Positions 38,014 through 46,862 of a stretch of DNA of 60,010 nucleotides are shown here, piece by piece. The stretch lies in the NCBI GenBank assembly GCA_025934255.1, contig JAICYJ010000015.1, forward strand, positions 1-60,010, read 5' to 3'. Within the stretch, counting starts at the first letter, position 1. Each line of letters opens with the position of its first letter. This DNA is from Thermoleophilia bacterium (GTDB taxonomy: Bacteria > Actinomycetota > Thermoleophilia > Gaiellales > JAICJC01). The notes under the pieces were generated by a model. The model was given only the letters and a program-made list of their open reading frames with translations. It had not been told where the DNA came from and did not search any database. Made by a program: the position numbers and the translations under genes.

Positions 38014-39086
38014 GCCGCCACCCTGCCGCCCGACACCGTCAGCACGGACGCATGCGCGCCGCCCAGGTCGGCCTGGTCGGTGGTGGTGACGATGGCCTGG
38101 TCGAAGCCGGCCACCGCCTCCAGCAACAGCCGCCGCCGCTCGCCGTCGAGCTCACCGGTGACATCGTCGAGCAGCAGCAGCGGCGGCTCGTCCCGCTCCT
38201 CGGACAGCAGGTCGGCCTCGGCCAGGATCAGCCCCAGCAGCGCGCGGCGCTGCTCGCCCTGCGACCCGTACAGCCGCAGGTCGCGGTCGTGTTCGAACAG
38301 CAGCACATCGTCGAGGTGGGGGCCGGCGCCGGTCACGGCGCGTTCGATGTCGCGACCCCGGCGCTCGATCAGCGCCGCCTCCAGCGAACGGCCCGGCTCG
38401 ACGTTCGGCCGGTAGCGGAGGGGATCCTCCCCCGGGTCGCCGCCCAGCGCACCGAGACGCCCGGCGAACGGTCCGGCCAGCCGCGTGCACAGGCGCGCGC
38501 GTGCCGCGATCAGCTGCTCACCGGCCTCGGCAAGCAGCCGGTCCCAGGGATCCAGCGCGCCGGGCTCGGCGCGGCCGGCACGCACCCGCCGCAGCAGATG
38601 GTTTCGCTGTGACAGCCGGCGCGCGTACTCGGCCGACGCGGCCGCCGGCGCCGGCCACAGCCGCGCCAGCACGCGGTCGAAGTAGGCCCGCCGCAGCGCC
38701 GGCGCGCCCTGCACCAACCGCAGCCGGTCGGGCGTGAACACCAGCACCGGGAACCTCCCCAGCAGCCGCTCGACCGAGCGCTCGGCGGCGCCGTTCACGG
38801 TAATCCGCTTGGGCTCGCCGGGCCGGTAGCCGATCTCCACGGACACCGGCCCGCCGGACACCGCCACGTCGGTCTCAACGCGCAGCAGCTCGGCGCCGAA
38901 CCGCACCACCTGCGCCTCGCTGGTCGTACGCGGCGAGTAGCCGAGGCATCCGAAGTGGATCATCTCTATCAGCGCCGTCTTGCCGGCGCCGTTGGGGCCG
39001 ACGACACCCACCAGGCCGGGCGGCAGCTCGACCGCGACCCGCTCGTAACACCGGAAGTCGCTGCCCCGCACGGTCACCGCGCGCAC
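38010..39086 (-). CDS. recF: DNA replication and repair protein RecF
   Basis: RecF is an SMC-like ATPase that helps RecOR load RecA at gaps. The 358-residue protein has Walker A GPNGAGKTALIEMI near residue 30, a signature GSQGEQRRALLGLILAEA, and Walker B LLLLDDVTGELD. FRCYERVAVELPPGLVGVVG is the standard N-terminus. It lies 13 bp downstream of dnaN and overlaps dciA. All motifs appear intact. Confidence 0.95.
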   Translation of the reverse strand: MRAVTVRGSDFRCYERVAVELPPGLVGVVGPNGAGKTALIEMIHFGCLGYSPRTTSEAQVVRFGAELLRVETDVAVSGGPVSVEIGYRPGEPKRITVNGAAERSVERLLGRFPVLVFTPDRLRLVQGAPALRRAYFDRVLARLWPAPAAASAEYARRLSQRNHLLRRVRAGRAEPGALDPWDRLLAEAGEQLIAARARLCTRLAGPFAGRLGALGGDPGEDPLRYRPNVEPGRSLEAALIERRGRDIERAVTGAGPHLDDVLLFEHDRDLRLYGSQGEQRRALLGLILAEADLLSEERDEPPLLLLDDVTGELDGERRRLLLEAVAGFDQAIVTTTDQADLGGAHASVLTVSGGRVAA

Positions 39087-39099
39087 AACCCGCGCCGCG

Positions 39100-40191
39100 C
39101 TAGGAGGGCAGACGGATCGGCATGATCAGGTACCAGAACGAGCCGTCCTCGCCCTGCAGCAGCCCTGGGCGCAATGAGCTGATCAGCTTCAGCCGCACCG
39201 TATCGCCCTCCACGCTCTCCACCCCATCGCGCAGGAAGTCCGGGTTGAAGCCGATCTCGAGCCGGTCGCCGTGGAAATCGACCGGCAGCGACTCGCGAGC
39301 CTCGCCCACGTCCTGGGTCTGGGCGGCCAGCGTCAGCGACCCCTCTTCAAAGCTCAACCGCACCGGCAGGTTGCGCTGCGCCATCAGCGAGGTGCGGCGG
39401 ATCACGTCCAGCAGCTCCTCCTTGGAGATCGCGATCTCGTGCTCGAACGTCTGGGGCAGCAGCTGCTTGTAGTTCGGGAACTGGCCGTCGATGCGGCGCG
39501 CCGAGAGCCACACCCCGTCCATCCCGAACAGCACCTGGTTCTCCTGCACCGAGACCTCGAGCGAGTCGCCCGTCGAGATCCGCACCACCTCGCCCAGCGC
39601 GCGCGCCGGCACGATCGCCTGCACGTCGCCGGTGGCGCCCGGCAGTGCCGACTCCTTCACCGACAGCCGGTAGCTGTCGGTCGCGGCCATGGTCACGGTG
39701 CCCTCGCCCAGCTCCACCAGCACGCCCGTCAGCACCGGCCGCGACTCATCCTTCGACGCCGCCCGGCCGACGTGGCTGACCGTGTCGACGAAGGCTGCGC
39801 GGTCGACCGAGAACGATGAGCCGGAGGGGACCGGAAGCTGCGGGAAGTCCTCGGCGTTCTGGGTGTTCAGCGAGTAGCGGCTGGGGCCGCACTCGATCTG
39901 CGCGGCGCCGGTGCCCCCGGGCTGCGCGATCGTCACGTCGGCCGCCGGCAGCGCGCGCACGATGTCGAGCAGCAGGCGCCCGGGCAGCACGACGTCGCCC
40001 GGTTCCTCCACGCGCGCCTCGAGCGGCACCCGCAGCGAGATCTCCATGTCGGTCGAGGACAGCTCGATGCGCTCGCCGGATGCATTCAGCAGGATCCCCG
40101 ACAGGATCTGCACGGTCGAGCGCTGCGAGACGCCACGCGCCGCGATCTGGAGTTTTGCCAGGAGCTGATCCTGGGAACAGACGATCTTCAT
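39100..40191 (-). CDS. dnaN: DNA polymerase III beta subunit (sliding clamp)
   Basis: This 363-residue sliding clamp holds the replicative polymerase on DNA as a ring-shaped dimer. Three repeated clamp domains of about 120 residues are present; the first begins MKIVCSQDQLLAKLQIAARGVS. The C-terminus ends FWYLIMPIRLPS, the typical closing strand with MPxRL, which shapes the clamp-binding pocket. The ATG start at 40191 is 226 bp downstream of dnaA, across an AT-rich region likely to belong to the origin. Confidence 0.97.
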   Translation of the reverse strand: MKIVCSQDQLLAKLQIAARGVSQRSTVQILSGILLNASGERIELSSTDMEISLRVPLEARVEEPGDVVLPGRLLLDIVRALPAADVTIAQPGGTGAAQIECGPSRYSLNTQNAEDFPQLPVPSGSSFSVDRAAFVDTVSHVGRAASKDESRPVLTGVLVELGEGTVTMAATDSYRLSVKESALPGATGDVQAIVPARALGEVVRISTGDSLEVSVQENQVLFGMDGVWLSARRIDGQFPNYKQLLPQTFEHEIAISKEELLDVIRRTSLMAQRNLPVRLSFEEGSLTLAAQTQDVGEARESLPVDFHGDRLEIGFNPDFLRDGVESVEGDTVRLKLISSLRPGLLQGEDGSFWYLIMPIRLPS

Positions 40192-40417
40192 GCTGAGATG
40201 CTCCTCACTGCTGCAGCTTCTGTGTTTTTAAGAAATTAAGAGGTTATAGGAGTAGGGGCTGTGGAGGATGCGGAAAACCGTCGCGATCCCGCATCAGGCC
40301 ACGTAACTGGCTGGTGACGATCTGTGCAGCCCTTCCCCAGGGAATCCCGGCCGGCGCGGATTTCGGTGGACGGCGGTGGGACCATCGCCACTCGTCCACA
40401 AGCTTCCCACATGTTCG
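40192..40417. other. dnaA-dnaN intergenic region, candidate oriC part
   Basis: This 226-bp gap holds the most AT-rich patch near the origin and several DnaA-box-like sites: TCGTCCACA at 40392-40400 (8 of 9 against TTGTCCACA), TGTGGAGGA at 40260-40268, and a weaker CTTCCCACA at 40403-40411. In many actinobacteria oriC lies here. No reading frame is supported. The promoter of dnaN must also be in this gap. Confidence 0.55.
40221..40268. other. AT-rich element with DnaA-trio-like repeats (possible unwinding site)
   Basis: An AT-rich stretch (40221-40248, GTTTTTAAGAAATTAAG core) is followed by TTA-TAG-GAG-TAG (40244-40255), GGG (40256-40258) and TGTGGAGGA (40260-40268), a degenerate DnaA box on the opposite strand. 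This order (AT-rich DNA, trios, short GC tract, DnaA box) is that of the basal unwinding element described in other bacteria. The box matches TGTGGATAA at 7 of 9 bases. Confidence 0.45.
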
Positions 40418-41806
40418 TCAACGGCCTTGCTTGATGCGCGTGGTCAGCTCCTGCACGACGTTGAAGGCCTCGCGGTCTTCCTTCAGCAGGCGCGTGATCT
40501 TGTTGACGCCGTGCAGCACCGTGGAGTGGTCGCGGCCGCCGAACTTGGCGCCGATCTTGGGCAGCGACGCGTCGGTCAGCTCGCGGCAGAGGTACATGGC
40601 GATGTGGCGCGGGTAGGCGATCGACTGCTGGCGGCGGTCGCCGCGCAGGTCTGCGATCGAGACGTGGAACAGCTCGGCGGTCGCGCCCTGGATCTGCTCG
40701 ATCGTGAGCGAGCGCGTTGCCCCCTGCGGAAACAGGTTGCGCAGCACCTCCTCGGCCAGCTCGGTTGAGATCGGCCGGCCGGTCAGCGACGCGTAGGCCA
40801 CGACTCGCGTGAGCGCACCCTCGAGCTCGCGGATGTTGGTCGTGACCCTGTCGGCAATGTAGGTGAGCACCTGCGAATCGTCGATCTGGAACCGCTCGGT
40901 CATCACCTTCTTGCGCAGGATGGCGATGCGTGTTTCCAGATCAGGCGGCGTGACGTCGGTGATCAGCCCCCACTGAAAACGCGAGCGCAGCCGAGCCTCG
41001 AGCGTTGCCAGCTCATGCGGCGGGCGATCCGATGACAGCACGATCTGCTTCCCGGCCTCGTACAGGCTGTTGAACGTGTGGAAAAACTCCTCCTGCAGCC
41101 GCTCCTTGCCCTCGATGAACTGGATGTCGTCGACCAGCAGCAGGTCGTACGTGCGGTAGCGCTGCTTGAAGGTGACCATGCGTCCATCCCGCATGGAATC
41201 GACGAACTCGTTCAGTACCGTCTCGGTGGTGACGTACCGCACGTTCAGCTGCGGGTGCTGCTGCAGCACGTAGTGGCCGATCGCCTGCAGCAGGTGGGTT
41301 TTCCCCAGGCCGGTGCTGCCGTGGATGAAAAGCGGGTTGTAGGACTGCGCCGGGGATTCCGCCACGGCCAGCGCTGCGGCGTGGGCGAAACGGTTGCTGG
41401 CGCCGATCACGAACACGTCGAACGTGTACTTGGGATTGATGCCGGTGGCCGCTCCGAAGCGGGCGTCCTCGGACGGGTCGGCGGCGGGCTGCTCCGGGTC
41501 GGCGGGCGCCTCGACCACGTCGGGCAGATCGGCCTCGCGTGCTCGGGCCGCCGCCTGCGCCACCTCGACGCGCAGCTCGACCACCAGGTCGTGCTCCGCT
41601 GCGGCCGCGTCCAGCAGGCTGGAGAAGTGGCCCTCGATCCAGTTCTTGGTGAACTCGTTGGGGACGCCCACCACCAGGCGCGCCTCGTCCTGTTCGATCG
41701 CCGTCGCGTTTCCGAACCATGTCGCGAAGGTGCCGGCGTTCAGCATCTGGGCGAGGCGTTGAGAGATGGTCTCCCAGCTGGTGTCGGCGGCGGGGTCGAG
41801 GGACAT
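40418..41806 (-). CDS. dnaA: Chromosomal replication initiator DnaA
   Basis: DnaA binds DnaA boxes and melts the origin. The 462-residue protein has domain I (1-85), an acidic linker (about 90-125), and the AAA+ ATPase domain III (about 128-345). Walker A is GSTGLGKT at residues 163-170, and Walker B is [14 protein letters not shown]. Domain IV (about 365-462) binds DNA, with the signature [17 protein letters not shown] 41806 is chosen because the sequence from [14 protein letters not shown] aligns with family starts. A longer in-frame reading back to 42028 would cover the DnaA-box region. The gene faces away from rpmH, marking the replication switch point. Confidence 0.97.
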   Translation of the reverse strand: MSLDPAADTSWETISQRLAQMLNAGTFATWFGNATAIEQDEARLVVGVPNEFTKNWIEGHFSSLLDAAAAEHDLVVELRVEVAQAAARAREADLPDVVEAPADPEQPAADPSEDARFGAATGINPKYTFDVFVIGASNRFAHAAALAVAESPAQSYNPLFIHGSTGLGKTHLLQAIGHYVLQQHPQLNVRYVTTETVLNEFVDSMRDGRMVTFKQRYRTYDLLLVDDIQFIEGKERLQEEFFHTFNSLYEAGKQIVLSSDRPPHELATLEARLRSRFQWGLITDVTPPDLETRIAILRKKVMTERFQIDDSQVLTYIADRVTTNIRELEGALTRVVAYASLTGRPISTELAEEVLRNLFPQGATRSLTIEQIQGATAELFHVSIADLRGDRRQQSIAYPRHIAMYLCRELTDASLPKIGAKFGGRDHSTVLHGVNKITRLLKEDREAFNVVQELTTRIKQGR

Positions 41807-42104
41807 GCGAACGGCGAGTGTAACCCGGCACCCAGGGCCGGTACAACACCAGCAGCGCTCGGCCGTGCACACCCAGAAATGCCGCGATTTGCAGGGATTT
41901 CGTCCCTTTCCCACACAGGCGTCCACAGATGTGGAAACCGACCTGTGAACGGTGGCGCCGACAAAAAGACCTGCGTGTGGGCGTGTTCCCGGCGACGGTC
42001 GGGGCGGGGGTCTGCGCCCGTTATCCACAGCAGAAATCTTTTGTGATGCCTGCGTATCCGGGCCGGGGCGGTGACGGGCATCGCTGCTCTATACTGCCCA
42101 CCGC
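41807..42104. other. dnaA-rpmH intergenic region with DnaA boxes, candidate oriC
   Basis: This is 298 bp between the divergent dnaA and rpmH genes. It contains a perfect DnaA box TTATCCACA at 42021-42029 and weaker sites GCGTCCACA (41919-41927), TTTCCCACA (41907-41915, 7 of 9) and TGTGGAAAC (41930-41938, opposite strand, 7 of 9). The close group at 41907-41938 sits in front of dnaA and may serve both initiation and autoregulation. The rpmH -10 lies at its right end. There is no supported gene. Confidence 0.65.
42090..42095 (+). promoter_or_regulatory. rpmH -10 element
   Basis: TATACT lies 9 bases before the rpmH ATG. An identical hexamer lies at the same distance before tRNA-Ile. The transcript would start within about three bases of the ATG, or at it. 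Confidence 0.5.
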
Positions 42105-42239
42105 ATGAAGCGCACCTATCAGCCAAACACCCGCAAGCGCGCCAAGACCCACGGCTTTCGCAAGCGCATGAGCACGCGCGCCGGCCGCGCCGTGATCAAA
42201 CGTCGCCGGCTCCGTGGCCGCAAGCGCCTCTCCGCATAG
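42105..42239 (+). CDS. rpmH: 50S ribosomal protein L34
   Basis: This 44-residue, very basic protein starts [20 protein letters not shown], the conserved L34 N-terminus, and continues with [20 protein letters not shown]34 is a small component of the large ribosomal subunit. It is the usual first gene of the rpmH-rnpA-yidD-yidC-jag block, divergent from dnaA. It is easily missed because of its size. The start ATG is fixed by conservation, and TATACT lies 9 bases before it. Confidence 0.97.
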   Translation: MKRTYQPNTRKRAKTHGFRKRMSTRAGRAVIKRRRLRGRKRLSA

Positions 42240-42251
42240 AGTGACAGCCCC

Positions 42252-42644
42252 ATGACCGGCGACCACGCGTCCGCCCCTGCCGCCGTATCCAAGCGCGGGC
42301 GCCTCACGCGTGCCGCCGAGTTCGACGCCGTCACGCAGCTGGGACGAGCGGTCAGCGGCCGCTACCTGACCCTGCGCTATCGCGCCGCCGAAGGCGGCGA
42401 CGCGCCTCGGGTCGGGTATGCGGTGCCCCGCAAGGTTGGTGGCGCCGTCGACCGGAACCAGGTCAAGCGGCGCCTGCGCGAGGCGATCGCCCGCTGCGAC
42501 GGGCTGCTCGCGCCCGCCACCGACTACGTGCTGATCGCACGGCCGGGGCTGGCCGCCGCCGCCGAGGCCCAGGGCTTCGACTGGCTGGTGGCCCAGGTCG
42601 AGGAGCTGCTGCGCCAGTCCGCGGACAGGTCCGGCCCACGGTGA
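42252..42644 (+). CDS. rnpA: Ribonuclease P protein component
   Basis: This 130-residue basic protein assists the RNase P RNA in trimming tRNA 5' leaders. The core has [42 protein letters not shown] (the RNR-type basic motif) and DYVLIARPG. An N-terminal extension of about 15 residues precedes the core. It is 12 bp downstream of rpmH, and its stop is overlapped by yidD (GTGA). The RNase P RNA gene was not seen in this window. Confidence 0.95.
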   Translation: MTGDHASAPAAVSKRGRLTRAAEFDAVTQLGRAVSGRYLTLRYRAAEGGDAPRVGYAVPRKVGGAVDRNQVKRRLREAIARCDGLLAPATDYVLIARPGLAAAAEAQGFDWLVAQVEELLRQSADRSGPR

Positions 42645-42895
42645 GAACGATCACGGTCTGGATGCTGCGCTGCCTGCGGATCTTGCTGATGCCGTTCCAG
42701 GCCATGACGTCGCTGACGCCCCGCACCTGCAAGTACGAGCCCACCTGTTCGCACTACGCCGAGCAGGCGATCCGCCGCCACGGCGTGCTGCATGGGCTGA
42801 TGCTGGCGAGCTGGAGGCTGCTGCGCTGCAACCCCTGGTCGAAGGGCGGGTATGACCCGGTGCCGGGTGACGAGGGGCGGGTGGTGTCCTCGTGA
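42641..42895 (+). CDS. yidD: Membrane protein insertion efficiency factor YidD
   Basis: This 84-residue protein has the YidD signature: a short hydrophobic N-terminus, then [20 protein letters not shown] with the conserved cysteines, and [16 protein letters not shown]. It helps membrane protein insertion by YidC at the cytoplasmic face. The GTG start overlaps rnpA, and the stop overlaps yidC (GTGA overlaps at both ends). Confidence 0.93.
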   Translation: MRTITVWMLRCLRILLMPFQAMTSLTPRTCKYEPTCSHYAEQAIRRHGVLHGLMLASWRLLRCNPWSKGGYDPVPGDEGRVVSS

Positions 42896-43722
42896 TCGAG
42901 CTGTTCATCGTCCTGCAGCAGATCGAGGAGGTGCTGCAGCACGTCATCGAGTTCTACCACGACCATTTCGGCGTCTCCTGGGGCTGGTCGATCGTGCTGC
43001 TGACGGTGACGGTGCGGATCGCGATCCTGCCGCTCACGATCAAGCAGTTCCGGTCGATGGCCGCCATGCAGCGCATCCAGCCGAAGGTGAAGGCGCTCCA
43101 GAACAAGTACAAGGGCAAGACCGACCCGGAGGCGAAGAAGCAGCAGCAGGCGGAGCTGATGGCGCTCTACAAGGAACACAACGTGAACCCGTTCGCGTCG
43201 TGCCTGCCGCTGGTGTTCCAGATGCCGGTGTTCATCGGCCTCTACCAGACGCTGCGCAACTTCCACCCGACCAGCGACGTCGCCTTCCTCGGCATCAACG
43301 ACATCTTCGTGCCGCTGAACCAGATCGGCGGGGCGACCGAGGTGCTGATGGTGCTGGCCTACAGCCTCTCGATGCTGGGCTCGACGCTGCTGTTCTCGTT
43401 CGTCCAGGACCGCCAGCAGAAGTTCCTGTTCGCCAGCATGTCGGTGATCTTCATCCCCTTCATCCTGCGCGTGCCGGCCGGCGTCGGCATCTACTGGATC
43501 ACCACCAACCTGTGGACGATCGGGCAGCAGGGCATCGTCAAGCGCACCATGGGGCACCACTTCCCGGTGGTGCAGAAGGAAGAGAAGCAGAAGCACGCGC
43601 AGCAGCCGCGCAGCTCGCGGAACCCGCCAAAGGCCGACGGCGCAAAGCCCGACGGCGCCAAGCCCGCCGCGAAGCCGGCTGCCAAGAAGCCGGCCGGCTC
43701 GTCGCGCAAGAAGCGGCGATGA
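42892..43722 (+). CDS. yidC: Membrane protein insertase YidC
   Basis: This 276-residue insertase of the YidC/Oxa1/Alb3 family places membrane proteins into the bilayer, alone or with SecYEG. It has about five membrane segments. The family core is [20 protein letters not shown], then the cytoplasmic coiled region [20 protein letters not shown], and [20 protein letters not shown]. The C-terminal tail is rich in Lys, Pro and Ala and would contact ribosomes. There is no lipobox and no large periplasmic domain. The GTG start overlaps yidD. Confidence 0.95.
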   Translation: MIELFIVLQQIEEVLQHVIEFYHDHFGVSWGWSIVLLTVTVRIAILPLTIKQFRSMAAMQRIQPKVKALQNKYKGKTDPEAKKQQQAELMALYKEHNVNPFASCLPLVFQMPVFIGLYQTLRNFHPTSDVAFLGINDIFVPLNQIGGATEVLMVLAYSLSMLGSTLLFSFVQDRQQKFLFASMSVIFIPFILRVPAGVGIYWITTNLWTIGQQGIVKRTMGHHFPVVQKEEKQKHAQQPRSSRNPPKADGAKPDGAKPAAKPAAKKPAGSSRKKRR

Positions 43723-44435
43723 GCGACCAGCGGGCGGAAGTCGAATCGACCGGTGAGACGGTGGGCGAGGCCCGCTGGGCGGCGCTGCACGAGCTGGAGC
43801 GCCGCTATCCGTCGCTCGACCGTGACGCCGTCGAGTTCGTGGTCGTGTCCGAGGGCGAGCGAGGACTGCTCGGCGTCGGCTACCAGCCGGCGCGGGTGCT
43901 GGCCTCCGTCACGGTCGACCTGGATGCGTCGGCGCCGCCGGCCGACCGCGAGCCGGCACCGGCGCACGCCGATGACTCGCCGGGCGCCGCGCGCGTGCGC
44001 GAGATGGTGGGCCGGATTCTGATCGCGATGGAGCTGGAGGGCGACATCGACGTCGAGGAGGACGGCGTCGTCGTCACCGTCACCGTCCACGGTCCCGACC
44101 TGGGCTTGCTGATCGGCAAGCACGGCCAGACGATCGACGCCATCCAGTATCTGGCGAACGCCATCCAGCACCGGCGCGAGGGGCAGCCGCTGGAGGTCGT
44201 GGTCGATGCTGAGGGATATCGCAAGCGCCGCGAGCGCACCCTGCATGACGTCGCCCAGCGCGCCGCAGCTGATGCGCTGAGCACCGGCGAGCCGGTCGAG
44301 CTCGAGCCGATGACGTCGGTGGAGCGCAAGATCGTCCACACCAAGGTGCAGTCGATGGGCGGGCTCACCACCTCCAGCGAAGGCGTCGAGCCGAATCGGT
44401 ACGTGGTGGTGCGAGCCGACGAGGACGCGGTGTAA
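43719..44435 (+). CDS. jag: RNA-binding protein Jag (KhpB/EloR)
   Basis: This 238-residue RNA-binding protein has three parts: a Jag-N domain (residues 15-70, with EGERGLLGVGYQPARV), a KH domain (about 88-165) with the IGKHGQ loop at residues 132-137, and an R3H domain (about 172-238) with LEPMTSVERKIVH. KhpB/EloR controls cell-wall synthesis and cell elongation in Gram-positives. The ATG overlaps the yidC stop (ATGA). The stop codon lies within the parS-like site at 44431-44446. Confidence 0.93.
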   Translation: MSDQRAEVESTGETVGEARWAALHELERRYPSLDRDAVEFVVVSEGERGLLGVGYQPARVLASVTVDLDASAPPADREPAPAHADDSPGAARVREMVGRILIAMELEGDIDVEEDGVVVTVTVHGPDLGLLIGKHGQTIDAIQYLANAIQHRREGQPLEVVVDAEGYRKRRERTLHDVAQRAAADALSTGEPVELEPMTSVERKIVHTKVQSMGGLTTSSEGVEPNRYVVVRADEDAV

Positions 44436-44446
44436 AACGTGAAACA
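44431..44446. other. parS-like partition site
   Basis: TGTAAAACGTGAAACA matches the consensus parS TGTTTCACGTGAAACA at 13 of 16 positions. The right ten bases (ACGTGAAACA) are perfect and only the left half-site differs. It spans the jag stop codon and the rsmG start, and it is about 1.4 kb upstream of parB. ParB would nucleate here on the chromosome near the origin. Confidence 0.6.
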
Positions 44447-45077
44447 CCCACCGCCGGCGCTCGAGCACTACAGCCGGCTGGTGGCGGACGCGCCGCTCTC
44501 GGTGACGGCGTTGCCGGATCAGGCCGCCATCTGGCGGGAGCTGGTGGAGGACGCTTTGCGGGCGCGGCCGCTGATTGGGGGGGCGCTGCCGGAGCTGGTC
44601 GTGGACGTGGGCAGCGGCAACGGCTCGCCCGGCATCCCGCTGGCGATCGACTACGGCCGGCCGGTGACGCTGCTCGAGGCGGCCTCGCGCAAGGCCGCCT
44701 TCCTGCAGCGGCTGGTGGCGGAGCTGGGGATCGACGCGCCAGTGGTCGCCGAGCGCTCGGAGCACTACGCGCGGGCGGCCGGTCGCGATCGTTTCGACCT
44801 GGTGCTGGCGCGGGCGCTGGCACCGCCGCCGGTGGCGCTCGAGCTGTGCCTGCCGCTGGCTCGGGCCGGCGGCCGGGTGGTGCTGTGGACGGGCGAGGTC
44901 GACCGCGACGCGATCGACCAGGTGGCCGGGCAGCTGGCCGCGCGGGTGTCGCGGGTCGAGCGCTACGGTGGCCGCCGGCTGGTCGAGGTGGCCAAGCTGG
45001 GCGCGACGCCGGAGCGGTTCCCGAGACGCCCCGGAATGGCCGCCAAGCGTCCGCTGGCACCGCTACCATCGCGCTGA
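44439..45077 (+). CDS. rsmG: 16S rRNA (guanine527-N7)-methyltransferase
   Basis: RsmG methylates G527 of 16S rRNA with S-adenosylmethionine. The 212-residue Rossmann-fold protein has VVDVGSGNGSPGIPLAI (SAM loop), TLLEAASRKAAFLQRL and DLVLARALAPP. The GTG start is 3 bp after the jag stop, inside the parS-like site. The 3' end overlaps parA by one base. Loss of this gene gives low-level streptomycin resistance in other bacteria. Confidence 0.92.
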   Translation: MKHPPPALEHYSRLVADAPLSVTALPDQAAIWRELVEDALRARPLIGGALPELVVDVGSGNGSPGIPLAIDYGRPVTLLEAASRKAAFLQRLVAELGIDAPVVAERSEHYARAAGRDRFDLVLARALAPPPVALELCLPLARAGGRVVLWTGEVDRDAIDQVAGQLAARVSRVERYGGRRLVEVAKLGATPERFPRRPGMAAKRPLAPLPSR

Positions 45078-45829
45078 TGAACTCGCGGGTCTACGCCTTG
45101 GCGAATCAGAAGGGCGGCGTCGGAAAGACCACGACGGCGATCAACATGGCCGCGTGCGTCGCCGAGGCCGGTACGCCCGTGCTGCTGATCGATCTCGATC
45201 CCCAGGCAAACGCCACCACCGGGCTCGGATTCCGCCCCGACCAGCTGGAGCTCAGCACCTATGACCTGCTGCACGGAAGCGCGCTCGACGACGTGGTGGT
45301 CGAAACAGGGGTGCCGAACCTGCACCTGGCGCCGTCGCACCCCGACCTGGCGGCCGCGCAGGTCGAGCTTGCGGCCGGCGACACTTTGCTGCGCGACCTG
45401 CTGGCCGGTATCGGTGACCGCTACCCCTACGTGTTCGTCGACTGCCCGCCGTCGCTGGGGCTGCTGACGGTGAACGCCCTCTCCGCCGCCAACCGGCTGA
45501 TCGTGCCGGTGCAGTGCGAGTACTACGCGCTGGAAGGCCTGGCCCAGCTGCTGCAGAGCGTCGAGCTGGTGCGCACCCGGCTGAACCCGCGGCTGGGCGT
45601 GACCGGCGTGCTGCTGACCATGTACGACGCGCGCACGCACCTGGCCCGCGACGTCGCCAGCGAGGTGCGCGAGCACTTCGGTCCGCTGGTGTTCGACACG
45701 GTGGTGCCCAGGAGCATCCGGCTGGCCGAGGCGCCCAGCCATGGTGTACCGATTACCCGATACGATTCACGCTCTGCGGGCGCCGATGCGTACTACCGCG
45801 TCGCGCTGGAGGTGGTCGAGCGTGGCTAA
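45077..45829 (+). CDS. parA: Chromosome partitioning ATPase ParA (Soj)
   Basis: ParA is a Walker-type ATPase that moves ParB-parS complexes apart. The 250-residue protein opens with RVYALANQKGGVGKTT (deviant Walker A, KGGVGKTT at 12-19), then DLDPQANATTGLG and the Walker B-like VDCPPSLG. It lacks the N-terminal regulatory domain of plasmid ParA, as expected for Soj. ATG 45077 follows rsmG with a TGATG overlap. parB follows with an 8-bp overlap, making a joint unit. Confidence 0.95.
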   Translation: MNSRVYALANQKGGVGKTTTAINMAACVAEAGTPVLLIDLDPQANATTGLGFRPDQLELSTYDLLHGSALDDVVVETGVPNLHLAPSHPDLAAAQVELAAGDTLLRDLLAGIGDRYPYVFVDCPPSLGLLTVNALSAANRLIVPVQCEYYALEGLAQLLQSVELVRTRLNPRLGVTGVLLTMYDARTHLARDVASEVREHFGPLVFDTVVPRSIRLAEAPSHGVPITRYDSRSAGADAYYRVALEVVERG

Positions 45830-46688
45830 GAATCGAGGACTGGGACGCGGCCTGGCGGCGCTCGTCGCCGAGTTCCCGGCCGGCCACGTCTCGCTGGTCG
45901 AGCTCGAGATCACCCAGGTGCGCCCCAACCCGCGGCAGCCGCGCACCCGCTTCGACCCGGAGTCGATCGCGGCGCTGGCCGAATCGATCAAGACCCAGGG
46001 CATGGTGCAGCCGATCATCGTGCGCGATGCCGGTGACGGCTACGAGATCGTGGCCGGCGAGCGTCGCTGGCGCGCGGCACAGAAGGCCGAGGTGACCACC
46101 ATCCCGGCGATCGTGCGTCCGCTGGACGATCGCGACGCCATGATCGTGGCGCTGGCCGAGAACGTCGCCCGCGAGGACCTGAACCCGGTCGAGCAGGCGC
46201 GCGGGTATGCCGTGCTGTCCGACGAGCTCGATCTCAGCCAGACCGAGATCGCGCGCCGGGTCGGCAAGAGCCGCCCGGCCGTCGCGAACACGATGCGGCT
46301 GCTGGAGCTTCCCGACGACGTGCTGGAGCTGATTGCCGGCGGCAAGCTCAGCGAGGGTCACGGCCGTGCCCTGCTGCTCACGCCCGGGCACGATGAGCGG
46401 CTGGCGCTGGCCCGCCGGGCGGTGGCGCGGGGGCTGTCTGTGCGCGAGGTCGAGGCCGCCGCCAAGCGGATGGGACGGGCGCGGCCGGCCAAGCGGGCGG
46501 GCGCCAGCTGGGTGGACGAGGAGCTCGCGCACCTGGCCGTGGACGCCGCCTGGGAGTCGCTGAAGCTGCGCGCGGCGGTGCGCTCCGGCCCGCGCGGAGG
46601 CAGCGTCGAGATTCGCTTCAGCTCGGCCGCCGAGCTGGGTCGCATTATCGACCAGCTACGGGCAGAGAGGGTGTCCTGGGCCGACTGA
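45822..46688 (+). CDS. parB: Chromosome partitioning protein ParB (Spo0J)
   Basis: ParB binds parS, spreads along DNA as a CTP-dependent clamp and loads condensin. The 288-residue protein starts with the conserved RGLGRGLAAL. The CTPase/NTP-binding domain has GERRWRAAQ near residue 85 and ENVAREDLNPVEQARGY. The helix-turn-helix is LSQTEIARRVGKSRPAVANT, near residue 140. The C-terminal dimer domain is residues 220-288. GTG 45822 follows GGAGG by about 9 bases. A parS-like site lies 1.4 kb upstream. Confidence 0.95.
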   Translation: MAKNRGLGRGLAALVAEFPAGHVSLVELEITQVRPNPRQPRTRFDPESIAALAESIKTQGMVQPIIVRDAGDGYEIVAGERRWRAAQKAEVTTIPAIVRPLDDRDAMIVALAENVAREDLNPVEQARGYAVLSDELDLSQTEIARRVGKSRPAVANTMRLLELPDDVLELIAGGKLSEGHGRALLLTPGHDERLALARRAVARGLSVREVEAAAKRMGRARPAKRAGASWVDEELAHLAVDAAWESLKLRAAVRSGPRGGSVEIRFSSAAELGRIIDQLRAERVSWAD

Positions 46689-46719
46689 CGACTGCCGCCG
46701 GCGCGGGTTGGCGGCTCGG

Positions 46720-46725
46720 TATACT
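46720..46725 (+). promoter_or_regulatory. tRNA-Ile -10 element
   Basis: TATACT lies 9 bases before the first base of the tRNA and is identical to the rpmH -10. The transcript would begin within a few bases of the mature 5' end. No strong -35 is visible. Confidence 0.45.
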
Positions 46726-46734
46726 TGCCTCCCC

Positions 46735-46808
<74 letters not shown>

Positions 46809-46849
46809 TCCCGGTCACACCGCGTACCGATCTCCGCCGAAGTCGGTGG

Positions 46850-46855
46850 CATAAT
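46850..46855 (+). promoter_or_regulatory. -10 element of the bifunctional nuclease gene
   Basis: CATAAT lies 7 bases before the GTG start at 46863. The short distance again predicts a leaderless mRNA. The tRNA gene ends 41 bp upstream of the element. Confidence 0.4.
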
Positions 46856-46862
46856 CGAGGGT

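Noticed and set aside
41807..42028. N-terminal extension of dnaA up to 42028
   Set aside because: It would translate the DnaA-box cluster. Family alignment of the N-terminal domain starts at ATG 41806.
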